Under the pieces are notes generated by a model that saw nothing but the letters and a program-made list of their open reading frames with translations, was not told the DNA's origin and searched no databases. A stretch of 64,000 bases of DNA from Letharia columbiana (lineage: Eukaryota > Ascomycota > Lecanoromycetes > Lecanorales > Parmeliaceae): contig NW_023501044.1 of the NCBI RefSeq assembly GCF_014066305.1, positions 1,132,001-1,196,000 on the forward strand, given 5' to 3'. The position numbers and the translations under genes were made by a program. Each line of letters begins with the position of its first letter. Within the stretch, counting starts at the first letter, position 1. Below are positions 61,441 through 64,000 of the stretch, piece after piece.

Positions 61441-63129
61441 TCTAATTTAATTTAATTAAAATTATTATAATTTATTAAGATTTTCGCGTATTTCGTTTTA
61501 ATTTTCTTTTTTATATATAAATAATTATTTTTTAATTTAAACTCTATAATTAAAATAGTATATAATATATATTCTCTTTATTTCTAACTTCGATACTTAT
61601 TAGAATTAATATACTTTTTAATAAAATAAGTATTAATTAAAATTAAGTATAGCTTAATATCTATAGATATTTATATAAACTCTTTAATTTCTTTATATAT
61701 ATCTATTAATTTATCTTTTTATAGCGATTAAAGTAGAAGATATTAAGTATAATAGTTTATTATAATAAATATTAAATATTAATAATATTAATAATATTAA
61801 TAAAATTAAAGAGTCTCGATATAAGTTAATTAGATAACGATTAAACTCTTAATTAAAATAAAAAATAAAGAATAAACTTAATAAAAATAAAAATATTAAG
61901 AAATTATAATAGCGAATAAATATATTTATATTTAAGAAGAAATTAACTAAGAAAGTAAAGAAAGTTAAGATCTTAATTATTAACTACGCTATATTTTATA
62001 ATATATATAAAGTTAGATATATTAATATATTATAATAAAAATAAAAATAAGCTTTTAAGTAAATTAGATAAAATATAATAAATAAGCGATAAATAGTTTT
62101 TAATTCTAGTTATTATTTTAATGAATTTATATTTTAATAGTATTATATAAAAGAAATACGCGAGTATAATTTAGAGAAAGTTTAAAGTTTCGCTTTTTAC
62201 GTAAATTATTATATGTATAAATAAAGATAAAAGTTTAAATTATAAGAATATAGATAATATCGAAGTTAAATAAAATATAAATATTAAAAATAATCTTATT
62301 ATACGCGCTAATAATTAAATAAACTTTATTTTTAAATTATTTAAAAATATAATATAGAATTTAATAATAAACTCTATTATAGCTTAAATATAAAAATATT
62401 AACGCGTTAATTAATAAGTATTAAGCTATTTTAAAAATCTTAAAATATTAAATATAATTATATTTAAAATATAAAATTATAAATATTTATTAATATATAA
62501 TAATAAAAAGTTTATTATAAAAACTATACTATCTAGATTAATATTTTAATTTTAATTATTACTCTTACTATTATATAAATAATATAAAATTATCTTTTAA
62601 TTAATTATATCTAATTCTTAATTCTAATTCTTATTATAAATTCTATTAATCTATTTTAAAGTTATTAAATATACTTTTATATATTTTTTATATCTTATCT
62701 TTTTTTAATTAAATAGCGATTAAACTCTAAATTAATATAAATACTTAAAAGAGAAAGATTTATAAAGATTTAATTATATAATTTTATTTCTTTTATACTT
62801 CTTATAATTATTAAAGTAATTAATAATATATAATTATATCTTATAATTAATTTAATAATTAAATTATATAAAGATAAATATATTTTTCTTCTTAATTTAA
62901 ATAACTTAATTAAAGAAATTATAAGATTTAAATTCTTTTTCTATAATATAACTGGCTTTTTATATATTATATAAAAGTAAGTATTTATTTAAATAGAAAT
63001 TATTAGAGCTAATTATAAAGCGTAGTAATAAAAAACTTACTCTTAAATTAATAAATTAGAAAAACTTCTATTATCTTATATAATATTTTAAAAGTAAAAT
63101 TTTAAATATAATAGCGCTTTAATAGATCT
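61441..63129. other. AT-rich RIP-mutated DNA
   Basis: No gene, RNA or clear repeat boundary recognised. Probably the body of the element whose ends form the direct repeats on either side. Confidence 0.35.
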
Positions 63130-64000
63130 TAATTAAGTATAATTTAATAAACTAAATATTAAAAGAGAAGCTTCGAGATTATAAGATTAATTATTTTCTA
63201 ATAATAATAAATCTCGCGTAAAGCTTAAATTATAACTCGCGTTAGTTATATAAAATAAATATAATAATAATTTAAAAAAAAATCTAGTTTCTATTAACGC
63301 TTTAATATTATTAAAATAGAGATATTATCTATTAAACTAATAGTAATAGTAATTAAAGTAGCGATAATATTTAATAAAGTCTTTACTTTAATATTATACT
63401 TAATACTTTAAAATAGTATTAACGTTTTTAAAGAATTATTAATAATAGATTAAGTATATATAAATTAAGCTCTTTACTTAATTTATCTATATATTAATTT
63501 AAAGTTATTAAAAAATAAAAAATAAATATATAATTTAATAATTATATTATATTTTAGATATTATTATAATAGTATTAGATTATTTAAATAGAAGTTTAAT
63601 ATATAAAGAAGATAATCTTATAATAAGAAGAATTAATATAAAAAAGAAAGTTTTAAAAAGAAAGAAAAGCTTAGATATCTATCGCGCGTATTAAATTTTT
63701 AGATTATTTTATATTATCTAATTTAAATTAGATATTAATAAAACGCTTTCTTTTTAATTTTAAAGATTTAAGTTTAAATAAATTACATTTATTAAATATT
63801 ATTATTTAATATAATCTCAATTACTTTTATAATAATTATAATTATTATTATAGTTTATATAGATTAAAAGATAAGTTATCTAAGAAAGCGAGTTAATAAG
63901 CGATTATTTTTATCTAATTTAACTAATATTAAATTACTATTACTTATTAAATTTTTTATTTATTTTATTCTTACTTTCTTTTCTTTAATTCTTATTATCT
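63130..64000. repeat. Diverged direct repeat, copy B (empty sites)
   Basis: Matches 58890-61440 without the two LTR insertions and so gives the empty sites for both. It continues to the window end. RIP-mutated, no gene. Confidence 0.7.

Noticed and set aside
1..64000. Mitochondrial DNA or an AT-rich protist genome as the source
   Set aside because: The specific loss of CpA/TpG with CpG kept, decayed Ty3/gypsy genes with Gln-type stops, and a GC-balanced intron-containing nuclear gene all point to a RIP-active filamentous fungus.

Overview
The window looks like 64 kb of a filamentous ascomycete (Pezizomycotina) nuclear genome, almost all of it an AT-rich compartment shaped by repeat-induced point mutation (RIP). 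Over most of its length CpA and TpG are nearly absent and TpA is abundant, while CpG, CpT and CpC survive. That is the pattern of CpA-to-TpA RIP acting on both strands. Reading frames of old transposons can still be followed, but nearly all Gln codons have become TAA/TAG, Trp codons have become stops, His and Cys have become Tyr, and ATG has become ATA. Hence there are almost no open reading frames. The species cannot be named from this sequence.

The one convincing intact gene is at 25892-27421, in an island of balanced composition (about 25.7-27.65 kb). It has two exons and a 57-bp intron, and encodes a 490-residue protein with a PD-(D/E)XK nuclease-like domain between basic, proline/serine-rich tails.

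Layout. 1-5.7 kb: two copies of a 2.1-kb direct repeat. 6.2-10.5 kb: decayed ORFs of unknown elements. 11.3-13.1 kb: end of a TIR element, then a Ty3/gypsy integrase and chromodomain relic. 13.4-15.1 kb: a long decayed ORF of unknown type. 16.8-25 kb, 28.5-32 kb and 41-43.4 kb: at least four copies of a composite repeat (head, tandem array of units of about 200 bp, tail with a decayed coiled-coil ORF). One copy appears nested in another. 32.4-33.7 kb: another decayed ORF. 43.8-45.5 kb: Ty3/gypsy reverse transcriptase fragment. 45.7-53.6 kb: a nearly complete 7.9-kb Ty3/gypsy chromodomain retrotransposon with both LTRs and its target duplication. 54-64 kb: degraded DNA, a 92-bp tandem repeat and a diverged direct repeat whose left copy carries two LTR insertions.

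Several insertions can be placed to the base from target-site duplications: two copies of a non-autonomous LTR element (18290-19883 and 60047-61353), a 454-bp TRIM-like element (59315-59768), a 551-bp TIR element with an 8-bp duplication (30824-31374), a 295-bp TIR element at a TA site (52497-52791), and the 7.9-kb gypsy. Around 45.7-54.1 kb the nesting is four deep. The strangest features are LTR elements that are heavily mutated on the left but clean or much cleaner on the right, and the composite satellite-bearing repeat family.
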